NCBI GenBank assembly: GCA_030247915.1
Contig: JAPDRQ010000072.1
Span: 1 to 64,000 of the forward strand
Source: Neophaeococcomyces mojaviensis
Taxonomy: Eukaryota > Ascomycota > Eurotiomycetes > Chaetothyriales
Reading direction: 5' to 3'
Length of the DNA: 64,000 bases
Shown here: positions 23,707-34,472 of the stretch, piece by piece
How positions within the stretch are numbered: the first letter of the stretch is position 1
How the letters are laid out: every line of letters starts with the position of its first letter
The notes under the pieces: model-generated
Told to the model about the DNA's origin: nothing
The model's database searches: none
What the model saw: the letters and a program-made list of their open reading frames with translations, nothing else
Translations under genes and position numbers: made by a program

Positions 23707-24295
23707 ATGTCCCGATTCAGAATGTGGAACACAGCTGATGAACAGTGGAGAATCAAGACAAGCCAAGCGAGTGCCAAGTAAGTCTTGAGGGTCTTGAATT
23801 GATTACCACCCATTGTAGAGCCATGCCAGCCATGTCTGCCATGATTCTCTGCGCAATCGCTGTAAGCGAAGAACGGAAACGCCTCGCCAAAATGGCCGAT
23901 GACGAGCACATTGAGGCCGTCACGCGCTTCACCCGAGTTTCGAGTCCAGGACAGTATGTCGTCTTTGCCGCAGGTCTTGAGAATGCCTGGACTTGCTTTG
24001 CCACAACTTTCGAACAGCTCAGCAAGGCTTCCAATGTAGCGATGGCTCCGAGGTTGGAGGGGCTTGAGGGTCAGATGCACTACAGTCTCGAGACTGCATG
24101 GTATAAGGAGATAACTGCTGTCCTTGGCAAGACGGCCACTACCACGAGCAAAGCCAAGCCCGCTGGTTATGAAGTAGTGAATGCGGAGCCTGTCGTAAGC
24201 CAGGAAGCAATTCACATGTTCTCTCTTGACCTAAACGCTTGGCCTTTCGTTCCTACGCTACATTGCAGGACTTCAAAAGCTCCAATTTGTTCTAG
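23707..24295 (+). CDS. Small unknown protein, three exons
   Basis: Three exons are predicted: 23707-23777, 23819-24194 and 24269-24295, giving 157 residues. Intron 1 is only 41 nt (GTAAGT...TTGTAG). Intron 2 is 74 nt with GTAAGC, a TTGACCTAAAC branch region and TTGCAG. Both joins keep frame and end at a TAG shortly after the second acceptor. The protein starts MSRFRMWNTADEQWRIKTSQ, is mostly helical and Ala-rich in the middle (AMSAMILCAIAVSEERKRLAK), and ends DFKSSNLF. No signal peptide, TM or family motif is recognised. The gene is supported by splice sites and frame only. A single longer frame (23745-24338) is the main alternative. Confidence 0.55.
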
Positions 24296-24466
24296 AGTAA
24301 AGAATCTAGCCAAAGGTCGTCTTCATCGTGTTGGATAGAAATGGATCCATTTTGTTTGTACTGGTCTTCGTTCTTCAACCAGCTCGGCCAAGGCTCTCTG
24401 AAATTGAATCCTCATGCATATCTCAACCATCCTCGCGTATCCTCAAGCCGCCACCTGAGGCGCTGT

Positions 24467-25673
24467 TTAGTTCTCGCCACCACTGTAGAGGCCAAGCACG
24501 TCAAGTAGTCCCTTCTCTTTCAGCTTCAGCTCCTCATCGAGCTTTCTCCATACTCGTAACCGGGCATCACGATCTCTGCAATGCGGCATAGGCTCTTCCT
24601 CCCAGATTCTGTTGAAGTATCTCCCACCACCCTTACCTTTAGTATCCTCTCCTCCTTGAGTCGTTGGATGCGGTCCACATTCAGGAGCGGTGGCGAGATA
24701 GACCAGGCCCATGCTACCTTGTTTTGTGTTAATGCCGAACAGCCGGGCTAAGAAGACGAGTATGTAACTGATGATGAAATTGAGCCACGACGACTGCTGG
24801 ATTTGCCAAATGCCGCTCGCAACATAGCCTGGATGGAAACCATTTACAGTGATGTGCTTGTAATCCTCGTGTTGCAATAGTCGATGTTGAAGCTCAGTCA
24901 ACCAGATCTGAAAATAGAGCTTGTTGTTTTTGTAATATTGTACGCCGCCTGCACCGGCATTTCCAGGCTCACCGTTGAAGTTGCTGATATTGTACTGGCC
25001 GAGATAATGAAAGCAGGATGTGGTGCAAAGGACTCGCGGTGCTTTGGCTGCCGCTAGTGATGGAAGCAAGTAAAGCGTGAGCAAAACATGAGATAGCAAG
25101 TTGATCTATAGTGTCAGTAATGATCAATCAAACATCAACTCCACCTACCTGATGAACGAATTCGAATCCGTCCTTGGTTTTGAATACCTCTGTATCCCCG
25201 CCTGGAGAACTTCCGACACCTGCATTGTTACACAATACGTCTAGAGGCCTTTTCGTCGCCAACCATCGTTTGGCGAGTGCTTCCACACTTGTCAAGTCAG
25301 CCGCATCGTACTGCCACCATTCAATCGTGCTCTTATGATTAAATGAAGCCGCTTTCGCTTTGCAATCCTCGACAGTTTTGAGAGGATGATATTCGTGAGG
25401 TCGTGGTTCTCGGCAAGCCAAGATCAGATTTGCTCCCCATTCAGCGAACGTGAGGGCTGCCTCCCTTCCAATGCCATTGTTGCCTCCGGAGATGATGATC
25501 CATTTAGCAGTCAGGTCGACAGTGGGTACATCGGCACTTGTCAGTGTTTCTGTCCGGTTGTTGGGCCTTCCACCCATGGCTTCCGTCCATGCTTTCGACG
25601 GTGGTGGGAACGACAGTGGAGCATCATAGGGTATCTTGTCAATCTCTGCAGGGACATCCTCTTGAGATAGCAT
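24467..25673 (-). CDS. Short-chain dehydrogenase, retinol-dehydrogenase/WWOX-like
   Basis: Two exons on the minus strand, 25149-25673 and 24467-25105, give 387 residues; the 43-nt intron (GTAGGT...CTATAG) is phase 0 and joins FVHQ to INLLSH. The cofactor motif SGGNNGIGREAA is near residue 60, then a CREP loop and LDVLCNNAG. The catalytic YxxxK is YKNNK, in QYYKNNKLYF. The SDR core continues NGFHPGYVASGIW. The size and motifs fit the fungal retinol-dehydrogenase-like SDR group, which acts on lipid-type alcohols or ketones with NADP(H). A hydrophobic segment (LNFIISYILVFLARLFG) may anchor it to membrane. The substrate is unknown. Confidence 0.88.
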
Positions 25674-26499
25674 GTTGCAGACGTTCGAGCAATGGGCAGA
25701 TCAAGCTGGCATTCAAACGAGCACAAAAGAAGATGAGAGGAAGAAAAGGATAGATCAATTTTAAGCAAAACTTAATGGTTTGTGCTATTTCTAGATTATG
25801 CTTACCGCGTCGCAACTCCGCCATGGCCAACGACTGTGTCACCGAAAGTAGATGCATGTTCAAATAAGAACCGATTGTGCGGTGTGGAAAGCAAGATCAA
25901 AGTTGGTTGTGCTTACGAGTACCTCGCTTACACTTGACCGCAGGTAGAGACAACAAATTTCCGCTTTCTACCCCATTCCCTGGATCACTGTGTGAGCAAT
26001 ATCACCGCTCACCGTCCGCTCACCTTGGCCGCTTCGCGACCGCGTAGTCGACGCGCTTGTGGTACATAACTGTGACACGGTATCTATGCTTCTCGTGTGA
26101 GAGGGAACGACGATTCCATCGATACAAAATGGCACCCTCACCCAGCCGCTTGTTTTACCTCTCTTCCCTCTACCCTTGCTATGATGCCTATCAACAAGGG
26201 TCTTGTTCAGAAAGAACCGATTGCGCTGGTTGAAGCAAATGGATGGAAACATAATGCGCGCGCTGAAGAAGATGGCGTCGAAACGCACCCATACAATGAG
26301 AAGACTAGGACTGCCTATCAACATGCTCCCCAGGTGTATGCTGAGTAAGAGTTGGTCCTGTATCATTATACAACCTCGGTGATGCACAACAGCTAGCACA
26401 TCAGCGTAGAGCAGAAGAAGCGTAGGTCACAAGGTCTCGAGCCCCTAAGCGAAGCACAAATCCATCAAAGGATACTTGGTGAAGATGTCCCAGAGTCCG
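25674..26499. other. Gene-poor region
   Basis: Promoter of the SDR at the left, then about 500 bp of unclear content. A frame at 26160-26345 could be a decayed N-terminal part of the kinase relic that follows, but no continuous match can be shown. Confidence 0.45.
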
Positions 26500-27066
26500 C
26501 GAGGTATCAACGGGCGAAGTCTATGCGAGGAAAGTCATCTACCTGGGCAATCCAGGTTACGATTGTGAAGAACTTGAGCATAACGTGCAAGCAGAGGTTG
26601 GTGCCATGAAGAAGCTCGCTCATATTCATATCGTTAGGGTTTTGTTAATGCAGAGAGAGCCCTACCGCTTTACGATTTTGATGTTACCGGTGGCCTGTAC
26701 GGATCTGCGAGCATACTTGGAGATGTGCATCAAGAAACCGATGTCTTCTCACTAGGCTGCGTACTCTCCGAGATGCTCACGGTCTGCTGTGCTAGGTCTC
26801 TAGACCAATATCAAGAGTACAAGATAGCGCGAGACAAGGAAGAGAATCAGCTCGCCTTCCCTAAGAATGTCTCAAACGTGTCCTCATGGCTGCACAATTC
26901 GGAAACCAGCCAAGACGAGAATGAAGATCTAGGCGGGGTCATTGCGTTGTTAGTCCGCAAGATGATACGCGAAGATCCCACTGAACGATTCATAGCCCTT
27001 AAAGCGATCGAAATTTTGAGGAATACTGATAAGCTAGGTGATGTTTTCTGTTCAAATTGCATTTGA
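26500..27066 (+). pseudogene. Protein-kinase relic lacking the catalytic loop
   Basis: Two kinase parts are in different frames. The first, about 26500-26747, reads VREVSTGEVYARKVIYLGN (glycine-loop end and ATP-binding Lys), then an alpha-C-like AEVGAMKKLAHIHIVRV and the hinge ILMLPVACTDLRAYLEM, and ends at a TAG. The second, 26725-27066, reads ETDVFSLGCVLSEML (subdomain IX) and MIREDPTERFIALKAIEIL (subdomain XI). The HRD catalytic loop, DFG motif and activation segment, normally about 60-90 residues, are absent, and the join is out of frame. A functional kinase cannot be made. This looks like an internally deleted copy of a fungal Ser/Thr kinase gene. Confidence 0.8.
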
Positions 27067-27285
27067 TCAATGGGTCAGCACATCTCGGAGCCTCAAACAT
27101 GCGCTACATTGGCATAGATTGGAGTTCGGAGTCATAAGCTTGGGATTTGTGTTCAAAGCCATATCAATATGGCATGGAGTTGTAAGTGCTTGCTATTGAA
27201 GGTCACAAGTACCGGTTGTATCAACGATTCAATCATTGTCGTCGCAGCACAAAGTCATATCAATACACACGAACCGTCGTGCCTG

Positions 27286-28389
27286 CTAAATCTCGTCAGC
27301 CCATGGTAGTGCTGTCTGCGAACCTAATTGCTCTATGGTACGAGCTGCAGCTCTGCTTGCAAAGCCTATAGCTCTGTCGATTTTCCACTCTCCTTTCTGT
27401 TTCTGCCGAACGAAATCCACCACATATGCTCCCAAGAAGGAATCACTACAGTCGCATATCAGCTCTGATCACTGGTGCTGATCGGTATCAACTTACCCTG
27501 CACCGGTGGTATCTCTCACGTTGACGTTCTTCTCAGCTGAGACATAGCCCCGCTCTCCATCATACGTGGCATAAACGGCGCCTGCCTCCCCCAGTGTTAT
27601 GACTGCGTACTTTACACCATAAGTAACGAACATTGCTGCGGTCTCCTTAGCAACTTCAACGTCTTCAAAGTCCGTGGGTACACGGCCGGACATCTCGGCG
27701 GCTTCATGCTTATTGAAGACCAGATGTACAACATGAGCGTATGTCGCATTGTCCAAATCGACTGCTGGCGATGCACTAAGAACAGTTTCTACGCCACATT
27801 TGTAGGCGGTTTCCAACATCTGTCTTACCATTCTGAGGCGGAGGGTACAATGTGTGATCAAGACATCCGGCTTTGACTTTGTGTCGCCAGCCAGGCATTC
27901 GACCCCATCGTCACGCGGTTGGAATAGCATGTTCGCACCCTTGAATCCCAGACTACTGCTCTGACCTGTCTTTTGTTCAACCATAACAACGACTTGCCCG
28001 GTCTTTGCATCCGGCAGAGTGAGAACTCCTGTGACATCAATTCCCTTCTCTTCTATTCCTGCCCGCAGTGATATGCCAAGTTCGTCGCCTCCAACAGCGC
28101 CATTCAAGAAGACCCGGATTTCACCTTCGGAAACACTGCTTTTGCTAGCAACTTTATTATCTTTTGGTCTTTTATGGCTCGCACGGTATGCTGCGACAGC
28201 GATATTAGCGCCCTTCCCTCCATGTGCATTGATAAGCGAGGTACTGGGGATGGACTCCCCGGGCTTTGGTATACGTTCCGTCTCAAAGATATGGTCGTAG
28301 GTCAAGCTGCCGACCACAGCGATGATCGGTGAGGCTGTGAGGGCAATGGTCCTTCTGGATGATCGACAGAGGCCCTTCTTCGGCAACAT
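27286..28389 (-). CDS. Ribokinase (PfkB family)
   Basis: Two exons on the minus strand, 27497-28389 and 27286-27445, give 350 residues; the 51-nt intron GTAAGT...CTGTAG splits the catalytic motif and joining restores DTTGAGDSFLGAYV (catalytic Asp299). The N-terminus has AVVGSLTYDHIF and the PfkB substrate motif HGGKGANIAVAAYR. The enzyme phosphorylates D-ribose to ribose 5-phosphate with ATP in the cytosol, feeding the pentose phosphate and nucleotide pathways. An acceptor-like CCCTCACAG just before SPIIAVVGSL suggests that the first 17 residues may instead come from an upstream exon, so the start is uncertain. The C-terminus ends LPWADEI, as expected for full length. Confidence 0.92.
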
Positions 28390-29677
28390 AGTGACATTGA
28401 CTTGTGCGTGAGTAGTCGGAATGGAGATGAGCCAGTGCTTGAAAGCATTAATACTGTCAGTTCACTGCGTAGCTGATGCATTTCCAGTACAGCAAACCGA
28501 CACTGACAAACCACTGCAGGCGCAGCCAAGACAGCTGTCACTATTCGCGACTTCCAAGGTTGGACTTCGTTGAACCAAATAATTAAACGGACTTGGGACG
28601 AACAGCACAACTTCACTTGTCAGATGGGCCAGCGATGAACGTCAGCACTAATGGTCTAGTGTGTGGTAGGTTGTGCGTTCGTCAGTCGTGTCGCCTGCAG
28701 ACGATTAGAACCAACATGCTTGCTTCACGGTGGAGATTTGATTGTCATTCCATGATTGTCATAAATTGGCTTTGGTACCTTGTGCTGTGATCCACCTGTG
28801 CACATGCTCACCGGCTTTGGCAAGGTCGCAACCAGGGAACAGCGCAGCATCACAAGTGAGTAGACTCATGAAGCTGTTTCGCATGAGGATGCTGCCACCT
28901 CTTCTGATTGGAGGGATTGTCGTATTCAAGAGTCTGCCTTGAACTATTGCGAACCAGGACATAAACAATCACCAAAAACTCTACAGGACTGTGAATGCAA
29001 AGGAGTGGAGTGTCATGGCCCTTGTCTAACTATCGTACAGAAGCCCGTTGCCTTGTACTTCTTCCATCTGAGTTCTTGCTGTCATCGTGGCACGATGCTC
29101 CACTGCATAGCAATTGGAACAAGCTGCAAGTTGTCTATCAATTCAAACCCCTAGATTCTGGACCTTACTAGATCAAGATCCCAGCATTGGACCAGAAGCT
29201 CGTTAGCATTGTGCCTTTCAAGGGAAGCTGCGTTGCTGCCTCGAGATACTGCCAATGCTAGTCTTCACATCTTAGTCCCTGTTAGATGTCGGTCCTTCTG
29301 TATCTTTGCATCTGACGAAATTCCCTTCAGATTTTCGAGTCATGCCAAGACGTAGACCTTGCACGCTGTCAACGATAGCCAATGTCGATGATTCTGAGAT
29401 GAGGTACAGCTGCTTAGATTTGGTGTATCGACTGGTAAACCGTATGGTGTCAAGTCGTTGCTAAACATAATCAGTAGGCGGGCACTAAAGAGTGGTGGTC
29501 CATGTCATGTGCTTATTTCTTCCTACTTAGGTGTGGTTACTGGACCCGATTTGCGCGTCAGCGCCAATGCTCCCATCCGCAGAAAAGTGCCCGAGAAGAG
29601 TTGCTCAAGGCGCGTCACGTGTTACTTTCGCGGTTTGCCTAGGTTAAATGGCAGATTATAGCAAGCTCTCTTAACTT
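28390..29677. other. Gene-poor region
   Basis: About 1.3 kb between the ribokinase promoter and the 3' end of the V-ATPase gene. Only short frames without features are present. Confidence 0.55.
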
Positions 29678-30319
29678 TCATCCGCACATGCCCTCCAAGT
29701 TACTTGTATTGCTCAATAGCAATAATGCAACAATCATTCCATACAAGCCAAGGACTTCGGCAAAGATCAAGATCAGCACCATGGCGACGAAAAGTCGAGG
29801 TTGCTGAGCGAATGCTCGAACGCCAGCATCACCGACGATGCCAATCGCGAAACCTGCAGCCAAAGCTGAGAGTCCAACCGATAGTCCAGCACCAAAATGT
29901 ATGAACGAAACCGATAGCGGTACTGCTTTCTTGCCAACCTGCGTTGAAATCTGTATTGACACAACCAAGCCATATATGCTCAAAATACCCGCCATGATCG
30001 TTGGAGTCAAGCCTGACGGTATCAGCCCATGCTTCTTAACTGTCTTGTCTCATACGAACTTTTGACCATGTTGTCTGGACGCAGTACTCCTGCGGCCATG
30101 ATTCCAATGCCGGATTTCGCAGTGCCGTACGAGGCACCGAAGTTTGCCATAGTGATCGCCGCTACCGCCCCCATCGCTCCAAAGAATGGCTAACGTGAAA
30201 TCAGTGTCGTGCGTTGAGTGCTCGATGCTATCCTTACGGAGTATATGGGGCTGTACAATCTTATGAGCTGGATACTAGCAATGACTGTCACGGTCGGCTT
30301 ACCACAGGTCAGATGCCAT
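29678..30319 (-). CDS. V-ATPase proteolipid subunit c (divergent copy)
   Basis: Four exons on the minus strand: 30303-30319, 30238-30250 (13 nt), 30060-30189 and 29678-30012; introns are 52, 48 and 47 nt. Together they give 164 residues starting MASDLCPIYSPFFGAMG, which matches the start of fungal Vma3 proteins. Four hydrophobic helices follow, with GASYGTAKSGIGI, AIGIVGDAGVR and the proton-carrying Glu139 in IFAEVLGLYG. Subunit c forms the rotating proteolipid ring of the vacuolar proton pump. Helix 1 (AVAAITMANF) and the loop IQISTQVGKKAVPLS differ clearly from the usual highly conserved sequence, and the tail ends SNTSNLEGMCG. It may be a second, faster-evolving paralogue rather than the main VMA3 gene. 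Confidence 0.88.
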
Positions 30320-30589
30320 CTTTTCATTCAACTTGGATATTGTAGGTGTACGAGTCGAGCTGAAGACGACAAAGTCAAGGAGAAAACTATTGCAGAGCAG
30401 ACATGTCTTCAACACTTCAATAACCCCCGGCTATACAATCCGCCTGAAGAACCCAGCCCAGGTTTCTTATGTCAGGCTGCAACAATTTATCCATTCGTAA
30501 TTGGTGGCACGTGACGGGCATAACTAAATTCAGGAGTGATACCAAGACGGTCTTGCAGGCATAACGCACGGAATTAGCGATTACTCGCC

Positions 30590-31822
30590 TCATACCTCGC
30601 CCTGGATGACTTTTCGAACGTGGGCAGGAAGATCGTAGCCGCACACCTCCTCAATGGTTAATTTGTCGGGTCTTTCGTTGCCTGTACTCCACCCAATTCT
30701 TTCGCTCAAGTCTGTTCGTGCCTTTGCGCTTGCTACCTGCACTCGTGTCGCTCTTTCTTTCCGGACCTTCTCATACCTCTTCAGAGCTTGCTCGACATCT
30801 CCAGTAAAATGTTCTTCGCCGAATACTTCACCCAGGACTGCAGCGTCCTCGATTGCCTGACAAAACCCTTGAGACTGATCTGGCAGCATTGGATGAGCGG
30901 CGTCCCCCAACAGACCTACCTTCCCTTTGACCCAACATGGATACTCCTCGTGAATGTACAAGCGCCACATTTTGATGTCTTCGGCGTTGAGAAACAATTT
31001 CTTGATTCTTGGATCGAGGTCAGGGAAGGTGTCGCATAGCTCTTGAGGTGTTGCACCAATATTCCAACCATCTTTGTCCAGGCCATTAAACACTGCAGGA
31101 TAGAAACAATAACAGCTGACGACTTCATTGTTGTGACAAGCAGAAAGTACGATCTTGTTAATGCCAAAGCCCCCCCAGAATTCAATGCCATTATTGGTAA
31201 TGAACTCAGATAGGCCAAGCTGCTTGAGCTTCTCGGCGCCGATGATGCATCGATAACAACATGAGGTCGACCCTTCAACTTTCGGCTCAATTCCAATCTG
31301 TCTTCGAGTTATTGAACGGATGCCATCAGCTGCTATGATCAAATCAGCTGAAGCAGTCTTGCCATTCTCAAAGACCATAGTGCCTGCTTGCGCATCAACT
31401 TCGATCACCTTGTGGTTCTTTTCGAGCCTGCAAGCGAAACCTTTTCCTTCCTTCTGCTGAACAGTCTGCAACAAGACGTTATGCATATCAATTCTGTGAA
31501 AGTTGTAGTATTCTGTGCCGAATTTAGCTTTATAGTCTCCAAGACTATACTCGTTGATAATGTTTCCACTTTCCCACTCATGCATCACGAGCTTCTTGAG
31601 AACAACAGGCTTGACTGCATCAATATCAAGATCCCAATTCAACAGCCATCGTGAGCCGTTTGAAGCCACTGAGAGAGAAGCACCAACCTCTCCTGCGAAA
31701 TCGTACCGTTCATAAAGCGTTACATTATGACCAGCTCTCCGAAGAGATAACGCAGCACAAAGGCCCCCCAACCCGGCACCTATGACTGCAACGTCTAGCG
31801 GTTTGTGACCCGCGGAGCCCAT
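30590..31822 (-). CDS. FAD-dependent monooxygenase, salicylate-hydroxylase-like (second copy)
   Basis: A single exon of 410 residues. The first ATG in frame is at 31822, just before the FAD motif (LDVAVIGAGLGGLCAALSL). Further motifs are LIIAADGIRSITR (DG motif) and GLLGDAAHPMLPDQSQGFCQ (GD motif). It belongs to group A aromatic hydroxylases, using NAD(P)H and O2. It shares the family architecture with the enzyme at 11238-12630, but the two differ in sequence and one has an intron, so they are not a recent tandem copy. The substrate is unknown. The next gene downstream in coordinates is an esterase on the other strand, and a joint catabolic role is possible but not shown. Confidence 0.9.
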   Translation of the reverse strand: MGSAGHKPLDVAVIGAGLGGLCAALSLRRAGHNVTLYERYDFAGEVGASLSVASNGSRWLLNWDLDIDAVKPVVLKKLVMHEWESGNIINEYSLGDYKAKFGTEYYNFHRIDMHNVLLQTVQQKEGKGFACRLEKNHKVIEVDAQAGTMVFENGKTASADLIIAADGIRSITRRQIGIEPKVEGSTSCCYRCIIGAEKLKQLGLSEFITNNGIEFWGGFGINKIVLSACHNNEVVSCYCFYPAVFNGLDKDGWNIGATPQELCDTFPDLDPRIKKLFLNAEDIKMWRLYIHEEYPCWVKGKVGLLGDAAHPMLPDQSQGFCQAIEDAAVLGEVFGEEHFTGDVEQALKRYEKVRKERATRVQVASAKARTDLSERIGWSTGNERPDKLTIEEVCGYDLPAHVRKVIQGEV

Positions 31823-32617
31823 GTTGCACTGCCAACTCCTCCGAGGCCGCAAATCTCGACGTGGTAAAAGTCTTCCTCGGGTATCCCCGTTGTGACTATC
31901 AATTCAAACTTTTGTTCGAGCTGTTAAGCATGGAACAGTCTTGATGACGAGGTCGTCCTCCTGAAGACTTCCTCGTGAAGCCCAGCAGTCTACCTGGCAA
32001 CACATTGCACGGGTTCTGGTAGAATTGATTTGAATGTCCGGACAAGACCGCTCACCTTCGTCGCTCATTTCCGGGAATGCACAGGAGCATGAATCAATCA
32101 GTTCAGTTCAATTCGACATGACTGAATGTTGCATATCGAATCTTTAGGAAGTCAGGTAGGTCATGGACACGGCTGGCACGCCATTTAAAAGATTGTAGCC
32201 ATTATCGTGATGGATAATCTGAAATACTTGAAATCACAAGAGATGCTTTTATCACTTGTGACGTGCCTGCGGTGAAGACTTGAGGTTCTGTTTCTGCCCT
32301 CCCACAGCTGCTCTCTTGCCACTTTCTGTTTCCATGCTGTTCGTAGGCTGTGAATATTTTACAGCGCTATTGACATTGTACTTCCCTATGGACCATCTTA
32401 ATGATCATTGCGGTTGTCTCCATCCTAGTCATGACTGTTTGGTAGAAGCACTGCTCGCACTCGAGCCGATGAACCTGAACGTGCTTCTCCGGTTTTGATT
32501 TCAATCATTGAGCAACTTGGTTTGATCTGCTAATAGTGTCCATGTAATGCCCCGACCCTAGGACACGTAGATTCTTGCCAACAGTAACAGTAAGTCGAGC
32601 AGCCCTCGTGTGGCAGC
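31823..32617. other. Divergent promoter region
   Basis: About 800 bp between the minus-strand monooxygenase and the plus-strand esterase. No gene is recognised; short frames at 32280-32498 have no features. Confidence 0.5.
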
Positions 32618-33740
32618 ATGGAGAATCACGAAGCAGTCAACCCTCTTCACGCAGACGTCCTCCCGAGGCTCGATTCAGCTTTCGTTGAGCTCTACAACAA
32701 GAATCTTGCTCACATCCCTCCCCGAGCACCCGATCTAGCATTACTCCGGAAGATATATTCAACGCAATATTCGTATGCTACAGCCCCAGCGCCAGAATGT
32801 GAGCAGACTGAGGAAGAGGTGGATGGCTGGGAAAGGTATCCAGGCAAAATCAAAATTCGCATTTATCTGCCTCATGGTACAGCACCAACACAGGGATGGC
32901 CAGTACATTTTGACTTTCATGGAGGAGGTAAGTCATGCTTTACCGCATATAAGTTCTTGCTCAGTGCTTCAAATTCTGAACGAAAGCATAGGTTGGGGAC
33001 TCGGTGACCTCGAAACAGAAGCCCATATCTGCCGACATATCTGCACAAAAGCCTCCTGTGTTGTGGTTGACGTTGATTACCGTTTGATCCCGGAGCACCC
33101 CTTTCCAACTGCTATCTACGACTGTTTCACCGTGCTCAAACACATCATTTCAGAACCAAAAAGGTACAACATCAACCCTTCCATCCTCACTCTCGGCGGC
33201 CTTTCAGCAGGTGCGAACATAGCCCTGATCATCAACCATCTAGCCCGTGACCATTCTCCGCAAATCCCAATTCGCGCCGTGATAGCAGGCACACCAGTGC
33301 TCGCGGATATTTCTTCGATCACCTCGCCCGACCAATCACCATACCCCTCCATGGTCGAGAACGCCAATGCACCAACGCTAAACTGGATGCGCCTGAAATG
33401 GTTCGACAACCTGAAATCGTCGTCTCTCGCAGCTCACGACACACCTGAACGTGCGCAGCAAGAAAAAGACATCTCCTGGTTCCGGGACGCCTTCACCGCA
33501 CCGAACTACAAAAACCTTGCCGATCTCACGTTCATCGGCACAGCAGCGTGTGATCCACTCAGGAGCGAAGGCGAGGCATACGGCAAATTACTCTCCGAGA
33601 ACGGGAACAGAGTCGTGGTGAAGCGCTACCCAGGCGTGCCGCATCCATTCCAGCACATGGATGCAATACTACCACAGGCAAAGGAGTTTATTGACGATGC
33701 TTGCGCGTACATTAGGAACTCGCAGGCAGTACAGGGGTGA
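32618..33740 (+). CDS. Alpha/beta hydrolase, hormone-sensitive-lipase (family IV) type esterase
   Basis: Two exons, 32618-32927 and 32992-33740, encode 352 residues. The 64-nt intron (GTAAGT...GCATAG) interrupts the oxyanion motif, and joining restores FHGGGWGLGD (HGGG at 101-104). The nucleophile is Ser175 in GLSAGAN, with the probable acid Asp291 (AACDPLRSEG) and His321 (GVPHPFQHMD). VVDVDYRLIPEHPFP is also typical of the HSL family. It hydrolyses short-chain esters or lactones, probably in the cytosol since no signal peptide is seen. The natural substrate is unknown. A frame that starts inside exon 1 and reads through the intron is an artefact. Confidence 0.92.
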
Positions 33741-34472
33741 TAACACGTAGTATGACGATGCTGGTCTAAATGAATGAACAAAGCACACAAAAAATCCATT
33801 TCTAGCTCCCATTTGGTTCTTCCCTCTGCTTACTCTACCCTTGAAAGCCTTCCGTCCTGATTTACGTACGTATGCAAAGTAGCTACAAACCCGTCTACCC
33901 TACTTTAACCATCCCATCCACACTGTCTGCTAATTTCCGTCCGGCCCAGCTACGTGCGTACCATGCCACCACAGAAAAGCCTGCAACTGGTCGGATCATA
34001 TACCCCTCCCGTAACCCTACCCTGACTTAGGTTCATGTCTCGCGTCATTGGCTGTTATCAGTTACGGTCGTGTCTGCCGTTCTTTACCGTGTTGGGCTTG
34101 TTCGGGTTATCGCTTCAGTGTTCGAAGGACCTGATTTAGGGACCTGATTAAGATACGGGATATCCATGATTTCGCACGTATCGTTAGAGTTAGGGACTGC
34201 GAGTTCGCTTTTGTAGACGGGTCGTGGGATAGATACGGTGCTTTGATTAGATAACAAGAGACATCAAAGATGCGAGTGGAGTGGTCATGGTCATTCGGAA
34301 TACGTCTTCGTTTTGTGCTGAAGTGGCTATGTAGCTAGCTATACGGCACTTCATATTTTTAGGCTGTTCGGTTGTGTTGAGCGCGAACAAAGGAAAGGTC
34401 AAGTTCCACCTAGGATATGCCAAATAATCAAAAATACATTCTTAGGCGCAAATCGTGAAACGTGTAGCTATT
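33741..34472. other. Convergent intergenic region
   Basis: The 3' flanks of two convergent genes. Nothing else is recognised. Confidence 0.55.
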
